Positions 5,928 to 5,988 of a stretch of DNA of 5,988 nucleotides are shown here, one piece after another. Source of the stretch: JALZAQ01 sp038253885. GTDB lineage: Bacteria; Gemmatimonadota; Gemmatimonadetes; Gemmatimonadales; Gemmatimonadaceae. Location of the stretch: NCBI GenBank assembly GCA_038253885.1, contig JBBSGP010000105.1, positions 1-5,988 on the forward strand, in the 5' to 3' direction. Position 1 is the stretch's first letter. Every line of letters begins with the position of its first letter. The notes under the pieces were generated by a model. It had not been told where the DNA came from, made no database searches, and worked only from the letters and a program-made list of their open reading frames with translations. A program made the position numbers and the translations under genes.

Positions 5928-5936
5928 GGTAATCTG

Positions 5937-5940
5937 CCTC
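5937..5940 (-). promoter_or_regulatory. Shine-Dalgarno GAGG for the glycine-rich gene
   Basis: Read on the minus strand, GAGG stands 9 bases before the ATG at 5927. It is the main evidence that the minus-strand frame, rather than the antisense proline-rich one, is translated. Confidence 0.45.
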
Positions 5941-5956
5941 GCTGTGATGGCCGGTG

Positions 5957-5970
5957 AAACGCATGCGTTT
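5957..5970. promoter_or_regulatory. 14-bp perfect palindrome upstream of the glycine-rich gene, possible operator
   Basis: AAACGCATGCGTTT is a perfect inverted repeat without spacer, 29 bases upstream of the ATG at 5927. Its position in the leader or core-promoter zone suits a dimeric repressor or activator site. No clear -10/-35 pair could be placed around it, and only 18 bases of sequence remain to its right. Confidence 0.4.
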
Positions 5971-5988
5971 GCGCGGGAGACCGAAATG

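Noticed and set aside
5318..5932. Ala-rich minus frame (5318-5833) and Arg/His-rich plus frame (5366-5932)
   Set aside because: They are alternative-frame translations of the same GC-rich repeat, and both run through the hairpin.

Overview
The window is a high-GC stretch with dense, short-spaced genes. It comes from a diderm (Gram-negative) bacterium: one gene encodes a signal-peptide-bearing outer-membrane porin that ends in the usual C-terminal phenylalanine. Two genes appear to have leaderless-type promoters, with a TAnnnT box 7-8 bases before the ATG and no Shine-Dalgarno. Soil phyla such as Gemmatimonadota would fit, but that is a guess; nothing here fixes the taxon.

Layout, left to right. 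(1) Positions 1-1275, minus strand: the start of a probable family 2 glycosyltransferase runs off the left edge. It is coupled by a 4-base ATGA overlap to an upstream Gfo/Idh/MocA-family NAD(P)-dependent oxidoreductase. This looks like the edge of a glycan or surface-polysaccharide operon. (2) A 142-base divergent intergenic region. (3) Positions 1418-3157, plus strand: a complete DEAD-box RNA helicase of the DeaD/CsdA type, with all helicase motifs and a C-terminal DbpA-like RNA-binding domain. (4) Positions 3185-3619: a near-consensus sigma70-type promoter whose start point falls at the ATG of a small regulator with an excisionase-type helix-turn-helix and a Mop/TOBE oxyanion-binding domain. 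(5) Positions 3700-4803: an OprP/OprO-like porin with its own extended -10 promoter and Shine-Dalgarno, followed by a GC hairpin. (6) Positions 4866-5423: the 3' part of an ABC-transporter ATPase gene. It keeps the H-loop and a TOBE-like C-terminus but lacks Walker A, the signature and Walker B, so it is a probable pseudogene. (7) Positions 5382-5419: a perfect 15-bp hairpin between the convergent genes. (8) Positions 5439-5927, minus strand: a 162-residue protein, about two thirds glycine, with six KGGSGG repeats, preceded by a 14-bp perfect palindrome.

How the parts may work together. The Mop/TOBE regulator, the porin of an anion-selective family and the ABC ATPase remnant together suggest a reduced molybdate/tungstate-type oxyanion uptake locus whose inner-membrane transporter has been lost here. 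This is inference from domain content and adjacency. The helicase and the glycine-rich protein appear to be independent units. I see no tRNA, rRNA, CRISPR array or insertion sequence.
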